Source of the DNA: an uncultured Prevotellaceae bacterium
Lineage (GTDB): Bacteria; Bacteroidota; Bacteroidia; Bacteroidales; Bacteroidaceae
Assembly: GCA_902784615.1 (NCBI GenBank)
Contig: CACZVN010000003.1
Location: 1-64,000 of the forward strand
Direction of reading: 5' to 3'
Length of the DNA stretch: 64,000 bases
Each line of letters opens with the position of its first letter. The first letter of the stretch is position 1. Position numbers and translations under genes: made by a program. Positions 16,446-25,561 of the stretch are shown here, in pieces. Below the pieces are notes generated by a model, which saw only the letters and a list, made by a program, of their open reading frames with translations, was not told where the DNA came from and did not search any database.

Positions 16446-18038
16446 TTACTTGATGTTCAGCACAACGATCGACTTGGCGGGTACCTTGACGGTGAGCACG
16501 CCCTTCTTCAACTGAGCATCTTTATACTCAGCAGGAGCAATCACATTGGGATGCTGGAAGTCATTGTAGTCGGCCACGTTCTTCGAGGTGAGGATACGGC
16601 CAGAAACAGACTTGGCATTGTAGCCGTCAATCTGGAAGTCAATGGTCTTGTCTGTGTCGAGGCTGACGTTGGTGATGGCAAGCACGAGGCCGCCGTCCTT
16701 CGTCTTGGCTGCAGAGGCAGAGAGTAGGGGACAGGGGCGATAGCCAGCATCCTTGGCACCCTCTTTCTCCTTGAAGTAGGCCTTGCTGACGGCCACGATC
16801 TCACTTTCCAGATCCACAGGCAGATAGGTGGCCTCCTGGAACGGGGTGTACATCTCGAACACGTGATAAGTCGGCGTGAGCACCATGTGGCCCGTACCTT
16901 CCTGATCGGTGAGGATCATCGACTGCAGCACGTTCACCACCTGGGCAATATTCGCCATCTTCACGCGGTCTGTATATTTATGGAACACGTTCAGCGACAG
17001 CGCAGCGACAAAGGCATCGCGAAGGGCGTTCTGCTGATAGAGGTGTCCGGCGATAGTGCCAGGCTCCTCGTCCCACCAGGTGCCCCACTCATCAACGAGC
17101 AGTCCGATCTTGCCCTCAGGGTCTGCCTCGTCCATGATGGCCTTATGTTTCTTGATGACTTCCTCGATCTCCAGGCACTTGCCCAGTGCCCAGTAGTACT
17201 GGTCAGTGCTGAACTTCGTGGCAGAGCCCTTCGAGCCTTCCCAACCTGAGCAGGTGTAGTAGTGGAGGCTGACACCCTGCATGCGGTTGCCGATTTTCTC
17301 CATCAGCACCTTCGTCCAGTCGTAGTCGTAGTCAGAGGCACCAGAGGCGATGCGGTAGAGACGATTGCCACCCTGATCGCGCAGGTAGGTATTGAACTTG
17401 CGGAACTCGTCGCTGTAGTATTCCGGTGTCATGTTACCACCGCAACCCCAAGCTTCATTACCAATGCCGAAGTACTTCACCTTCCAGGCCTTGTCGCGAC
17501 CGTTGGCACGGCGCAGACGAGCCATCGGCGTATCACCGTCGGCAGTCATATACTCCACCCACTGGGCCATCTCCTTCACTGTGCCAGAGCCGACATTACC
17601 GCTGATATACGGTTCGCAGTCGAGCATCTCGCAGAGGTTCAGGAACTCGTGGGTACCAAACGAGTTGTCCTCGATGGTGCCGCCCCAGTTGTTGTTACGC
17701 AGAGAGGGACGCTGGTCCTTCGGGCCGATACCGTCCATCCAGTGATAGTCGTCGGCGAAGCAGCCGCCTGGCCAGCGCATCACGGGAATCTTCAGGGCTT
17801 TCAGGGCCTCGAACACATCCTTGCGGTAGCCGTTGATATTCGGGATCTGGGAGTTCTCACCCACCCAGAGGCCGCCGTAGATGCATGAGCCGAGGTGCTC
17901 GGAGAACTGTCCGTAGATCTCACGGTTGATCTTGGCACCAGCCTTGTCGGCGTGGATCGTCGCCTTCACATTGTCAGCGGCAGATACGCTTGTTGCAAAG
18001 GCCAGCGCAATAGTTGCGCTCATCAATAATCGTTTCAT
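16446..18038 (-). CDS. Alpha-L-arabinofuranosidase, GH51
   Basis: A 530-residue secreted GH51 enzyme that removes arabinofuranosyl side chains from arabinan or arabinoxylan. Signal peptide at residues 1-20 (cleaved near SVSA). The TIM barrel shows [12 protein letters not shown], the acid/base Glu195 in [11 protein letters not shown] and the nucleophile Glu317 in [15 protein letters not shown]; a beta-sandwich follows. No lipobox, so it should be periplasmic. It is the last gene of the arabinose operon, 31 nt after the cation-efflux gene, and provides substrate for the catabolic genes upstream. Strong terminator-like palindrome just beyond. Confidence 0.94.
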   Translation of the reverse strand: MKRLLMSATIALAFATSVSAADNVKATIHADKAGAKINREIYGQFSEHLGSCIYGGLWVGENSQIPNINGYRKDVFEALKALKIPVMRWPGGCFADDYHWMDGIGPKDQRPSLRNNNWGGTIEDNSFGTHEFLNLCEMLDCEPYISGNVGSGTVKEMAQWVEYMTADGDTPMARLRRANGRDKAWKVKYFGIGNEAWGCGGNMTPEYYSDEFRKFNTYLRDQGGNRLYRIASGASDYDYDWTKVLMEKIGNRMQGVSLHYYTCSGWEGSKGSATKFSTDQYYWALGKCLEIEEVIKKHKAIMDEADPEGKIGLLVDEWGTWWDEEPGTIAGHLYQQNALRDAFVAALSLNVFHKYTDRVKMANIAQVVNVLQSMILTDQEGTGHMVLTPTYHVFEMYTPFQEATYLPVDLESEIVAVSKAYFKEKEGAKDAGYRPCPLLSASAAKTKDGGLVLAITNVSLDTDKTIDFQIDGYNAKSVSGRILTSKNVADYNDFQHPNVIAPAEYKDAQLKKGVLTVKVPAKSIVVLNIK

Positions 18039-18069
18039 ATTCTTATCGTTTTTTGTGTAAATAATCTTA

Positions 18070-18951
18070 TTATCTGGGTTCTACATGAACCACCACATGG
18101 GTGTCGTCGCCGTATTGCTTCCTCAGCAGATCCTCCACTTCTGAGGCCTTGTCGTGGGCTTCCCGCAGGGTGATGTCACCATCCACCAGGATATGCATCT
18201 CAATGGCATAATGATTGCCTATCCGTCGGGTGCGTAGATCGTGAGGGCTCTGCACATCAGGCAGGGAAGAAACCAGACTGAGTATCTCCTCTTCCACAGT
18301 ATCAGGCAAAGACTGTTCCATCAAGTCGCCAATGCCATTGCGCAGGAGTTCAACGGATACCTTGACAATGAACAGACCCACGATGACGGATGCAACAGGA
18401 TCAAGCACAGCCCACCGATGACCAAGGAAGATGGCGCCACCAATGCCGATGGCCGTTCCAATGGATGACAAGGCGTCGCTACGGTGGTGCCAGGCATTGG
18501 CCTCTACGGCCGGAGAGTTCAACTGACGGGCTTTGTAAATGGAGTAGCGGTAAACACCCTCTTTCAGGATAATCGACAACAGAGCCGCCCAAAGGGCTAA
18601 TATGTCAGGGGCAGCCAGTTGTTCTCCATTCACCCAGGCCACGATCTTGGTAATGCCACTGTAAAGGATGCCGATGGCCACTGCCAACAATGCAACCCCG
18701 ATGATGGTCATGGCGAGGGTCTCGTATTTGCCGTGCCCGTAGTCATGCGACTTGTCCTTGGGTTTCCCACTGACATGGACGAACATCAATACGACGATGT
18801 CGGTCAGGAAGTCGGACAGCGAGTGAACGGCATCAGCCACCATGGCGGCACTATGCCCCACGATACCTGCCACGAACTTGATAAGGAGGAGTAGTACGTT
18901 GACTGCTCCTCCTATCAGCGTTACCTTATATATCTCGCTGAACCTGCTCAG
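18070..18951 (-). CDS. Cation diffusion facilitator (CDF) transporter, CTG start proposed
   Basis: A CDF-family divalent metal/proton antiporter of about 293 residues. Seen are the TM2 metal-site HxxxD-type motif [13 protein letters not shown], the TM5 pair HHRSDALSS, and the cytoplasmic C-terminal domain ([20 protein letters not shown]). The first standard start, GTG 18873, would remove TM1. In-frame sequence upstream clearly encodes it ([20 protein letters not shown]), and the codon exactly where homologues have ATG is CTG at 18951-18949, two bases after the araB stop; an in-frame TAA lies just above. I therefore propose CTG initiation coupled to araB. Why a metal exporter sits in a sugar operon is unclear. 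Confidence 0.85.
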   Translation of the reverse strand: MSRFSEIYKVTLIGGAVNVLLLLIKFVAGIVGHSAAMVADAVHSLSDFLTDIVVLMFVHVSGKPKDKSHDYGHGKYETLAMTIIGVALLAVAIGILYSGITKIVAWVNGEQLAAPDILALWAALLSIILKEGVYRYSIYKARQLNSPAVEANAWHHRSDALSSIGTAIGIGGAIFLGHRWAVLDPVASVIVGLFIVKVSVELLRNGIGDLMEQSLPDTVEEEILSLVSSLPDVQSPHDLRTRRIGNHYAIEMHILVDGDITLREAHDKASEVEDLLRKQYGDDTHVVVHVEPR

Positions 18952-18953
18952 AG

Positions 18954-20546
18954 TTACTTCTTGTTATCGACGGCAGCCTGCTCGATGGGCAGACAGCGCT
19001 TGTAGTTCTCGATATACTTCTCGAATCCAGCGACATCCTCGGCGGTCGGGGCGATGGATACGCCCGTGTTACCTGCGAAGACGACATTCTCCAGATAGTC
19101 GGCCAGAGAGAGCTTATTGGGATTGTTCACGGCATAGCCAGCCAACAGGGCGATACCCCAGGCACCACCTTCGCCAGCGGTCTCCATGACTGAGATGGGC
19201 GAGTTGAGGGCGGCAGCGAGCATGCGCTGACCTACGCCAGGTGTCTTGAAGTAGCCGCCATGGCCCGTGATGCGATCTACGCGGATCTTCTCCTCCTTGA
19301 ACAGGATATCGTTACCGATCTTCAGCACACCAATGGCACCGTAGAGCTGGGCACGCATGAAGTTGGCGAGGTTGAACTTGTCGTTGGCTGAGCGCACGAA
19401 CAGGGGACGACCCTCTGCCAGACCTGTGACAGGCTCACCAGAGACATAGTTGTAAGCCATCAGACCGCCACAGTCGGTATCACCCTTCAGTGCCTCGTTG
19501 AACAGTTTACCATAGAGTTCGTTCATATCGACCTTGATACCCAGCAGTTGCTGATACTCTTTGAAGAGACCCACCCAAGCGTTGATGTCGCTGGTGCAGT
19601 TGTTGCAGTGCACCATCGCCACGAGCGAGCCGTCAGGTGTTGTCACCATGTCGATCATCTCGTATGGCTTGGAGAGTTCCTTCTCTAATACAATCATCGA
19701 GAAGGATGAAGTACCTGCAGAGACGTTACCCGTGCGCTGCTTCACAGCGTTGGTGGCTACCATGCCCGTACCAGCGTCGCCCTCAGGAGGACAGACGGGG
19801 ATACCTGCCTTCAGGTGGCCGGAGACATCGAGTTTCTTGGCACCCTCAGGTGTCAGGAAACCAGCGTTCTCGCCAGCGTTGAGTGACTTGGGCAGGATGT
19901 CGAGCAACTTCCAAGAGAAGCCCTTCGGTGCGATGAGCTCGTCGAACTTCTTCACCATCGTGGCATCATAGGTCTTGGTCTTCGGATCCACGGGAATCAT
20001 ACCAGAGGCATCACCCACACCAAGGACGAACTGACCTGTTACCTGCCAGTGCACATAACCGGCAAGCGTGGTCAGGTATTTGATGTCGCTGACGTGCTCC
20101 TCATTGTCGAGGATGCACTGATAGAGATGGCTGATGCTCCAGCGCAAGGGGATATTGTAGTTGAAGAGCTCAGAGAGTTCTGCGGCTGCCTTACCTGTGT
20201 TGGTGTTACGCCAAGTACGGAAAGGCACGAGGATCTCCTGCTTCTCATTGAAGGCCATATAGCCGTGCATCATGGCAGAGAAGCCGATGGCAGCCAGGCT
20301 CTCGATCTCACAGTCGTACTGCTTCTGAACGTCTTTGCGGAGTTCGGCATAGCAGTCCTGAAGGCCATACCAGATAGCCTCGATAGAGTAGGTCCAGAGA
20401 CCATCAACCAACTGGTTCTCCCACTCGTGAGAACCCTGTGCAATGGGCTTGTTCTCCTCGTCGATGAGGACAGCCTTAATGCGGGTAGAGCCAAACTCGA
20501 TACCGAGAATGGCCTTACCTGCTTCAATCGTCTGTTTTGCTGTCAT
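18954..20546 (-). CDS. araB: FGGY-family carbohydrate kinase (ribulokinase of the arabinose pathway)
   Basis: A 530-residue FGGY kinase. N-terminal ATPase motif ILGIEFGSTRIKAVLID near residues 13-29, a second phosphate-binding segment (GNVSAGTSSFSMIV), and the C-terminal adenosine motif GHGGYFKTPGVGQRML with GEGGAWGIALLAGY. It is often annotated as xylulokinase by similarity, but its place next to araA and araD argues for phosphorylation of L-ribulose. Start ATG 20546; the longer frame to 20555 runs into the junction repeat. Separated from araA by one TCAATTATC-type repeat tract. Confidence 0.88.
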   Translation of the reverse strand: MTAKQTIEAGKAILGIEFGSTRIKAVLIDEENKPIAQGSHEWENQLVDGLWTYSIEAIWYGLQDCYAELRKDVQKQYDCEIESLAAIGFSAMMHGYMAFNEKQEILVPFRTWRNTNTGKAAAELSELFNYNIPLRWSISHLYQCILDNEEHVSDIKYLTTLAGYVHWQVTGQFVLGVGDASGMIPVDPKTKTYDATMVKKFDELIAPKGFSWKLLDILPKSLNAGENAGFLTPEGAKKLDVSGHLKAGIPVCPPEGDAGTGMVATNAVKQRTGNVSAGTSSFSMIVLEKELSKPYEMIDMVTTPDGSLVAMVHCNNCTSDINAWVGLFKEYQQLLGIKVDMNELYGKLFNEALKGDTDCGGLMAYNYVSGEPVTGLAEGRPLFVRSANDKFNLANFMRAQLYGAIGVLKIGNDILFKEEKIRVDRITGHGGYFKTPGVGQRMLAAALNSPISVMETAGEGGAWGIALLAGYAVNNPNKLSLADYLENVVFAGNTGVSIAPTAEDVAGFEKYIENYKRCLPIEQAAVDNKK

Positions 20547-20579
20547 AATTATCAATTATCCATTATCAATTATCAATTA
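20547..20579. repeat. Periodic junction repeat between araB and araA
   Basis: Runs of AATTATCAATTATCC-type sequence fill the araA-araB gap and include the araA stop codon. Same family as 9198-9236. Confidence 0.7.
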
Positions 20580-22109
20580 CTTCAGTGCTTTATTAAACAT
20601 GAAGTACATCTCGTTGTTCTGGAGCTGCTGCTTGAACTCGTAGGTCTTGGTCTCCTTGTTGATCTTGACATACTCGATGCCAGTCATCTCAGCGAAGTCC
20701 TCCCAATATTCCTCAGTGATGTCGTAAGAGAAAGCACTGTGGTGGGTACCACCTGCGAGGATCCATGCGCCGGCGCCGATCTCGAATGTGGGCTGTGGTA
20801 CCCAGAGAGCGCTGGCCACGGGCAGGTGAGGCATGGGCTTCGGCTCGATGCACTCCACCTCCTGAGAGATCAGACGGAAGCGGTTACCGAGATCCACAAT
20901 GGTAGCCTTGATACCACGGCCGGTCTTAGAGGTGAACACCAGACGGGCGGTCTGCTGCTTGCGGATACCGATGCCGAGGAAGTGAACCTCCAGTTTGGGC
21001 TTGTCGCTGGCGATCAGCGGACAGATCTCGAGCATGTGGCTCTGGAGACATGACGACTGTGTGCCGGCAAAGTTCAGCGTGTAGTCCTCGAGGAACGAAC
21101 AGCCGATAGGCATGCCCTGCTGGATCACCCAGAGTGAACGGTACAGACAGGCAGTCTTCCAGTCGCCCTCGGCACCGAAGCCGTAACCCTCTTCCATCAG
21201 GCGCTGTGAAGCAAGACCTGGGATCTGGTCGAAGCCGCAGAAGTCGGGAGCGTCGATATCGGCGTCGCCGAGGTCATCGAAGTTGGTGGTAAAGGCAGTA
21301 GCACCCTCGTCCTTCAGAACGCGGCGCAGGGCAATCTCTGCCTTGGCAGAGTTCTTCACCTTCTCCCAATAAACCTGCTCGCCACTCTCGTCGATCTTGA
21401 TGGTGTAGAGTTTCTTGTACTCCTCAACGAGTTCGTCGGCCTCCTTATCGGTCACCTTCTTATAATACTCCATCAGGCTGCTGACGGGATAGTAATCCAC
21501 ATGGTAGCCAAGACGCTGCTCGAACTCCACACGGTCACCATCAGTCACGGCCACGTTGTTCATGTTCATACCGAACATCAGACAGCGCACGTTCTTGGCA
21601 TCAGCCACACCAGCGGCAACACGAGCCCAGACGGCGATCTTCTTCTGGACCTCCTCGTCCTTCCAGTAGCCACAAACCACCTTACGGGCCACGCGCATAC
21701 GGGTGCAGATATGTCCGAACTCGATATCACCGTGAGCACTCTGGTTCAGGTTCATGAAATCCATGTCGATGCTGTCCCAGGGGATTTCGGCATTATACTG
21801 GGTGTGGAAGTGGAGTAGGGGCTTCTGCAGGGCCTGCAGACCCTTGATCCACATCTTGGCGGGTGAAAAGGTGTGCATCCAGGTGATGATACCTACGCAC
21901 TTAGCCTCATTGTTGGCGGCCTTCATTACGTCCTCGACCTCCTTAGAGCTGTTGGCCGTACCTTTATAAACCACCTTGATGGGGATGATACCACTATTGT
22001 TGAGTCCCTCAACCATTTCCTTGGAATGACCGTCAACGGCTACGACTGCGTCACCTCCATAGAGCAACTGTGCACCAGTCACCCACCAAACTTCTAAATT
22101 TTCAAACAT
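20577..22109 (-). CDS. araA: L-arabinose isomerase
   Basis: A 510-residue cytoplasmic enzyme that converts L-arabinose to L-ribulose and uses Mn2+. Family landmarks include the opening LEVWWVTGAQLLYGGDAV, WMHTFSPAKMWI, LHFHTQYNAEIPWD, and the C-terminal catalytic region HSAFSYDITEEYWEDFAEM with the metal-binding His. Length is normal. It is downstream of araD, separated from it by 258 bases holding repeats and a gene remnant, and is followed by araB. Confidence 0.96.
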   Translation of the reverse strand: MFENLEVWWVTGAQLLYGGDAVVAVDGHSKEMVEGLNNSGIIPIKVVYKGTANSSKEVEDVMKAANNEAKCVGIITWMHTFSPAKMWIKGLQALQKPLLHFHTQYNAEIPWDSIDMDFMNLNQSAHGDIEFGHICTRMRVARKVVCGYWKDEEVQKKIAVWARVAAGVADAKNVRCLMFGMNMNNVAVTDGDRVEFEQRLGYHVDYYPVSSLMEYYKKVTDKEADELVEEYKKLYTIKIDESGEQVYWEKVKNSAKAEIALRRVLKDEGATAFTTNFDDLGDADIDAPDFCGFDQIPGLASQRLMEEGYGFGAEGDWKTACLYRSLWVIQQGMPIGCSFLEDYTLNFAGTQSSCLQSHMLEICPLIASDKPKLEVHFLGIGIRKQQTARLVFTSKTGRGIKATIVDLGNRFRLISQEVECIEPKPMPHLPVASALWVPQPTFEIGAGAWILAGGTHHSAFSYDITEEYWEDFAEMTGIEYVKINKETKTYEFKQQLQNNEMYFMFNKALK

Positions 22110-22117
22110 AGTTTTAA

Positions 22118-22158
22118 AATTTTAATTGATAATTGAAAATTGATAATGGATAATGAGC
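22118..22158. repeat. Periodic junction repeat upstream of araA
   Basis: AATTGATAATTGAAAATTGATAATGG-type repeats in the 5' region of araA. Together with the tract at 22330-22362 it brackets the four-helix-bundle gene remnant. Confidence 0.65.
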
Positions 22159-22197
22159 TTCCGCATACCAACTCTCTCATATCATGGTTATTACTAA

Positions 22198-22317
22198 TTA
22201 TTTGTTATTATTCTTTGTCGATTTTATAATCGAAACCAATAGCTTTGAGATAGTACGACAATCAGTAATGATACTATTAAACTCATCCTTGTTTAAGTAT
22301 TCGGTGCGGTCCTTCAT
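22198..22317 (-). pseudogene. Four-helix-bundle (S23-type) protein remnant
   Basis: A 39-codon reading frame whose product (YLNKDEFNSIITDCRTISKL, then LVSIIKST) resembles the C-terminal helix of the four-helix-bundle proteins related to 23S rRNA intervening-sequence proteins, normally about 115-130 residues. Nothing resembling the first three helices is found upstream, where the sequence turns directly into TCAATTATC repeats. It is therefore best read as a 3' gene fragment carried in with the repeats, inside the arabinose operon. Similarity is judged by eye; a short real gene is possible but unlikely. Confidence 0.55.
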
Positions 22318-22329
22318 CTTGCGCAGCTT

Positions 22330-22362
22330 AATTATCAATTATCAATTGTCAATTATCCATTA
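22330..22362. repeat. Periodic junction repeat downstream of araD
   Basis: AATTATCAATTATCAATTGTC-type tract between araD and the four-helix-bundle remnant. Same family as 9198-9236. Confidence 0.7.
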
Positions 22363-22388
22363 TATGGTCAGCGTTTGCGCTGACCATA
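22363..22388 (-). terminator. Stem-loop across the araD stop codon
   Basis: TATGGTCAGCG (22363-22373) and CGCTGACCATA (22378-22388) form an 11-bp perfect stem with a 4-base loop. The stem covers the last codons and the stop of araD. There is no T-run, so it may act as an mRNA-stability or attenuation element separating araD from araAB. Confidence 0.55.
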
Positions 22389-23072
22389 ATACGCGTTGGG
22401 GCCGTGTTTACGGTTGTAGTGCTTCTCGATGAGCAGTGGGTTCATCGTCAGATCCGGATTCACAGAGAAGGCGACGAAGGCCATCTTGGCACACTGTTCC
22501 ATCACCTTGGCGTTATACACGGCATTGTCGGGAGAGGTGCCCCATGAGAACGGACCGTGGTTCTTCACCAATACAGCGGGCGTATGATCTGGATTGATCT
22601 TACGGATGTTCAGGATCTCATCCACGATGACGTTACCCGTCTCCAGTTCGTACTGACCTTCCACCTCTTCTTTCGTCATATCGCGCGTGCAGGGGATATC
22701 CTTGTAGAAGTAGTCGGCGTGCGTGGTGCCGATGTTGGGGATGTCACGGCCTGCCTGTGCGAAGGCAGTGGCATAGGTGGAGTGGGTGTGTACCACACCC
22801 TGGATATTGGGGAATGCCTTATATAATACGAGGTGTGTAGGTGTGTCACTGGAGGGGTTCAGGTCGCCATCGACCACCTCGCCCGTATTGAGATCCACCA
22901 CTACCATATCATCGGCCTTCATCTCGTCGTAGCTGACTCCAGAGGGTTTGATGACCACGAGACCATGCTCACGGTCGATACCACTGACGTTTCCCCACGT
23001 AAAGATGACCAGTCCCTGCTTCACAAGGTCCAGGTTGGCCTTGAATACTTTTTGTTTCAGTTCTTCTAACAT
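22368..23072 (-). CDS. araD: L-ribulose-5-phosphate 4-epimerase
   Basis: A 234-residue class II aldolase-fold epimerase that makes D-xylulose-5-phosphate from L-ribulose-5-phosphate. Motifs seen: [45 protein letters not shown], and the zinc ligands [16 protein letters not shown]. Full length. Start ATG 23072, 5 nt after the araR stop; the longer frame to 23141 lies inside araR. Third enzyme of the arabinose route. Confidence 0.95.
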   Translation of the reverse strand: MLEELKQKVFKANLDLVKQGLVIFTWGNVSGIDREHGLVVIKPSGVSYDEMKADDMVVVDLNTGEVVDGDLNPSSDTPTHLVLYKAFPNIQGVVHTHSTYATAFAQAGRDIPNIGTTHADYFYKDIPCTRDMTKEEVEGQYELETGNVIVDEILNIRKINPDHTPAVLVKNHGPFSWGTSPDNAVYNAKVMEQCAKMAFVAFSVNPDLTMNPLLIEKHYNRKHGPNAYYGQRKR

Positions 23073-23076
23073 TGTC

Positions 23077-23751
23077 TTATAATTTAAAGGTTGGGTCTTC
23101 GTTATAAACCCGTTTGTTGAATCGATAAAGATATGCACCACGCTTAGAACCGGTCTTGTCGATCAGTTCGGTCTTCTCGATGAAGTCCATGTCCTTGATG
23201 CGCTTGCGGAAGTTACGCTTGTCGAGCTCCTCACCGTTGACAGCCTCATAGAGCTTTTGCAACTGAGTAAGGGTGAACAGACTGGGGAGCAGACGGAAGC
23301 CCACGGGCTCCTGAGCCAGTTTCTGCTGCATCATCTTCCGAGCCTTACGCACCATGTCGTTATGGTCGGAGTATAGTTGGGGAATCTCGTTGATGTCCAT
23401 CCACTCCACACCATGCTCCCGGCGCAGTTCATCTTCATAGTCCTTGACGTTGATGAGTGCATAGTATGCGATGGATACGACGCGCTCGCCCGGGTCACGG
23501 TCAACGTTACCGAAAGCACCTACCTGGCGCATGTAAAGATTCCGAAGTCCGGTCAGTTCGTAGAGTGTACGGCTGGCAGCATCGTCAACGCTCTCGTTGC
23601 CATTGACGAAACCTCCATAGAGGCTCCATTCGCCTCGCCCTGGATCCATCTGGCGCTTACCAATCAGGATCTTCAGCTTACCCTCGTCGAATCCGAAGAT
23701 GATACAGTCAACGGACAGCCAGACTTTGGAATGTTCGTGATAATAGGTCAT
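23077..23751 (-). CDS. araR: Nudix-family transcriptional regulator AraR
   Basis: A 224-residue protein with an N-terminal Nudix domain and a C-terminal winged helix (residues about 150-215, [39 protein letters not shown]). The Nudix box is degenerate: [20 protein letters not shown] keeps the glycines but replaces the catalytic REXXEE with RTLYEL, so it should sense a ligand rather than hydrolyse one. Established knowledge: a Nudix-winged-helix AraR represses arabinose genes in Bacteroides until arabinose binds. Position between the symporter and araD supports this role. Start ATG 23751; the upstream TTG is less likely. Confidence 0.9.
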   Translation of the reverse strand: MTYYHEHSKVWLSVDCIIFGFDEGKLKILIGKRQMDPGRGEWSLYGGFVNGNESVDDAASRTLYELTGLRNLYMRQVGAFGNVDRDPGERVVSIAYYALINVKDYEDELRREHGVEWMDINEIPQLYSDHNDMVRKARKMMQQKLAQEPVGFRLLPSLFTLTQLQKLYEAVNGEELDKRNFRKRIKDMDFIEKTELIDKTGSKRGAYLYRFNKRVYNEDPTFKL

Positions 23752-23760
23752 ATTCAACTC

Positions 23761-25530
23761 TTAGAAGAAGTACCAATAGAAGCTGCCACAGAGGAAGAGG
23801 ACACCAAGTGTTCCCACAATGTCCCATATGTTCCAGCTTTGGGCAATCTGCTTGCGATAGTCTGCTGTAAAGGTGATGGCATCCTTCTGTTCGGCTGTGG
23901 GAGCGGGGGTGAAGAAACTCACAACCACCATCAGCAGCACGATGAATACCAATAGCCAGCACTCGAAGACGAGCCAGTTGGTCTGCCAGAACCATGCGGT
24001 ATTTGCCCAAAAGGCACCGTCCATCTGAGCCGAACCTGTGTCGGTGATAACGTTGGTCACCAAGCGTAACATACCAATGATGAAACCACCAATGAGACCC
24101 CATTCACCTGCCTTCGGCGTAATCTTCTTAGAGAGAATACCCAGCGTGAAGACGGCCACCATAGACGGAGCCAGCAGCGACTGGATGCCCTGCAGATAGC
24201 TGTAAAGGTTGCCCATACCCATCATAACGGGAAGCCAGAGCAGACCGAGAATTACGACCACCACGGTTGCGATACGGCCAACGAGCACATAGTGGGCTTC
24301 GCTCAGGCCTTTCTTCATGGGCTTATAGAAGTCCTCGGTGAACAGTGTGGCGCACGAGTTGAAGAATGCTGCCAGCGATGTAACGAGTGCACAGATGAAG
24401 CCGATGGTTACAAAGCCCTTGATACCGACAGGCAGGATGCTCTTCACCATCATAGCGAAAGCACCGTCGGTGTCGTGCTGGTTGGCGATATCCATCTGGA
24501 TGCCGAAGTCTCCATAGCCACCATTGGCCAGGGCCATAGCCACCATACCAGGAATCAAGAACATAAACACGGGGAGCAGTTTGAAATAGCCTGCGGCGAT
24601 AGTGCCGCGACGGGCACGCTTCATAACCTCCACGTTGCTCTCACCCTTCTGCTGACCAAGTACACGCTGAACGATGTGCTGGTCAGTACACCAGTACCAG
24701 AAACCGATGATAGAGGCACCAATGAACACCACAAAACCGGGATACTCATGGTAGAGGGGATCGGGATTTCCCGATGCGTTGATGTCGGCCCAGTGGAACA
24801 TGTGAGTCGTTCCATAGCCATCATGAAGAGTGCTACAGAAAGCCATCATGTTTTCCCAGCCCTGAGCGATACTGCCGCCACCCAGTGTTGACAAGCCGAG
24901 GAAGAGCACCAGAAATGCACCTATAATAAGAATAGGTGTCTGGATAGCCGACATAGTCATCACTCCCTTCATACCACCGAATACGGTGAAGATGGCAGTG
25001 ATGGCGATAAGGCCGAGGGCACCCCACCAGAAGGGAAGGCCGATGAGATATTCAAAGAAGATACCACCCGTAAAGGCTGTTACGGAAACCTTTGTCAGGA
25101 TGTAGGCTACAAGCGTGATAATAGAGAGCCACGAGCCAGTGCGCTGGGTATAGCGGAACTTCAGGAAGTCGGGCATGGTAATGATCTTGCCCATCTTGTT
25201 GTTGAGCAACTGATAGAAAGGAACGAACAGCCAACCAAGGATGAGGATCATCCAACCCTGCATCTCCCAGTGGGCCATACCCACACCGTCCTTGGCACCA
25301 GTACCGGCAAGACCTACGAGGTGCTCAGAACCGATGTTGGCAGCGAAGATGGCCATACCGATTACATACCAGGGCTCGCCTTTGCCGAACAGATAGTCCT
25401 GCGAGTCGGCACCCTTCATTTTCTCCTTATCTTTCTTGATGGCACGATATACCGCCCATACGATAGCAATGACTCCGACAGCAAGTACGACCCAGTCGAG
25501 CCACATAAATTCATTTGAACTCCAATCCAT
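23761..25530 (-). CDS. araP: Sodium/sugar symporter (SSS family)
   Basis: A 589-residue inner membrane transporter of the solute:sodium symporter family with about 14 transmembrane helices, SGLT-like. Motifs: IGSEHLVGLAGTGAKDGVG and QGWMILILGWLFVPFY near the N-terminus, KVSVTAFTGGIFFEYLIG, and the family signature region around SLAAFFNSCATLFTEDFY. Sitting second in the arabinose operon, just before araR, it is the probable arabinose importer. Substrate is inferred from context. Confidence 0.9.
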   Translation of the reverse strand: MDWSSNEFMWLDWVVLAVGVIAIVWAVYRAIKKDKEKMKGADSQDYLFGKGEPWYVIGMAIFAANIGSEHLVGLAGTGAKDGVGMAHWEMQGWMILILGWLFVPFYQLLNNKMGKIITMPDFLKFRYTQRTGSWLSIITLVAYILTKVSVTAFTGGIFFEYLIGLPFWWGALGLIAITAIFTVFGGMKGVMTMSAIQTPILIIGAFLVLFLGLSTLGGGSIAQGWENMMAFCSTLHDGYGTTHMFHWADINASGNPDPLYHEYPGFVVFIGASIIGFWYWCTDQHIVQRVLGQQKGESNVEVMKRARRGTIAAGYFKLLPVFMFLIPGMVAMALANGGYGDFGIQMDIANQHDTDGAFAMMVKSILPVGIKGFVTIGFICALVTSLAAFFNSCATLFTEDFYKPMKKGLSEAHYVLVGRIATVVVVILGLLWLPVMMGMGNLYSYLQGIQSLLAPSMVAVFTLGILSKKITPKAGEWGLIGGFIIGMLRLVTNVITDTGSAQMDGAFWANTAWFWQTNWLVFECWLLVFIVLLMVVVSFFTPAPTAEQKDAITFTADYRKQIAQSWNIWDIVGTLGVLFLCGSFYWYFF

Positions 25531-25561
25531 TTTGTTTTTTAGTTTTTATTAATGTTAGTAC

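Noticed and set aside
20049..21053. 334-codon plus-strand reading frame
   Set aside because: Antisense across the araB-araA junction, low-complexity translation, no start signals.
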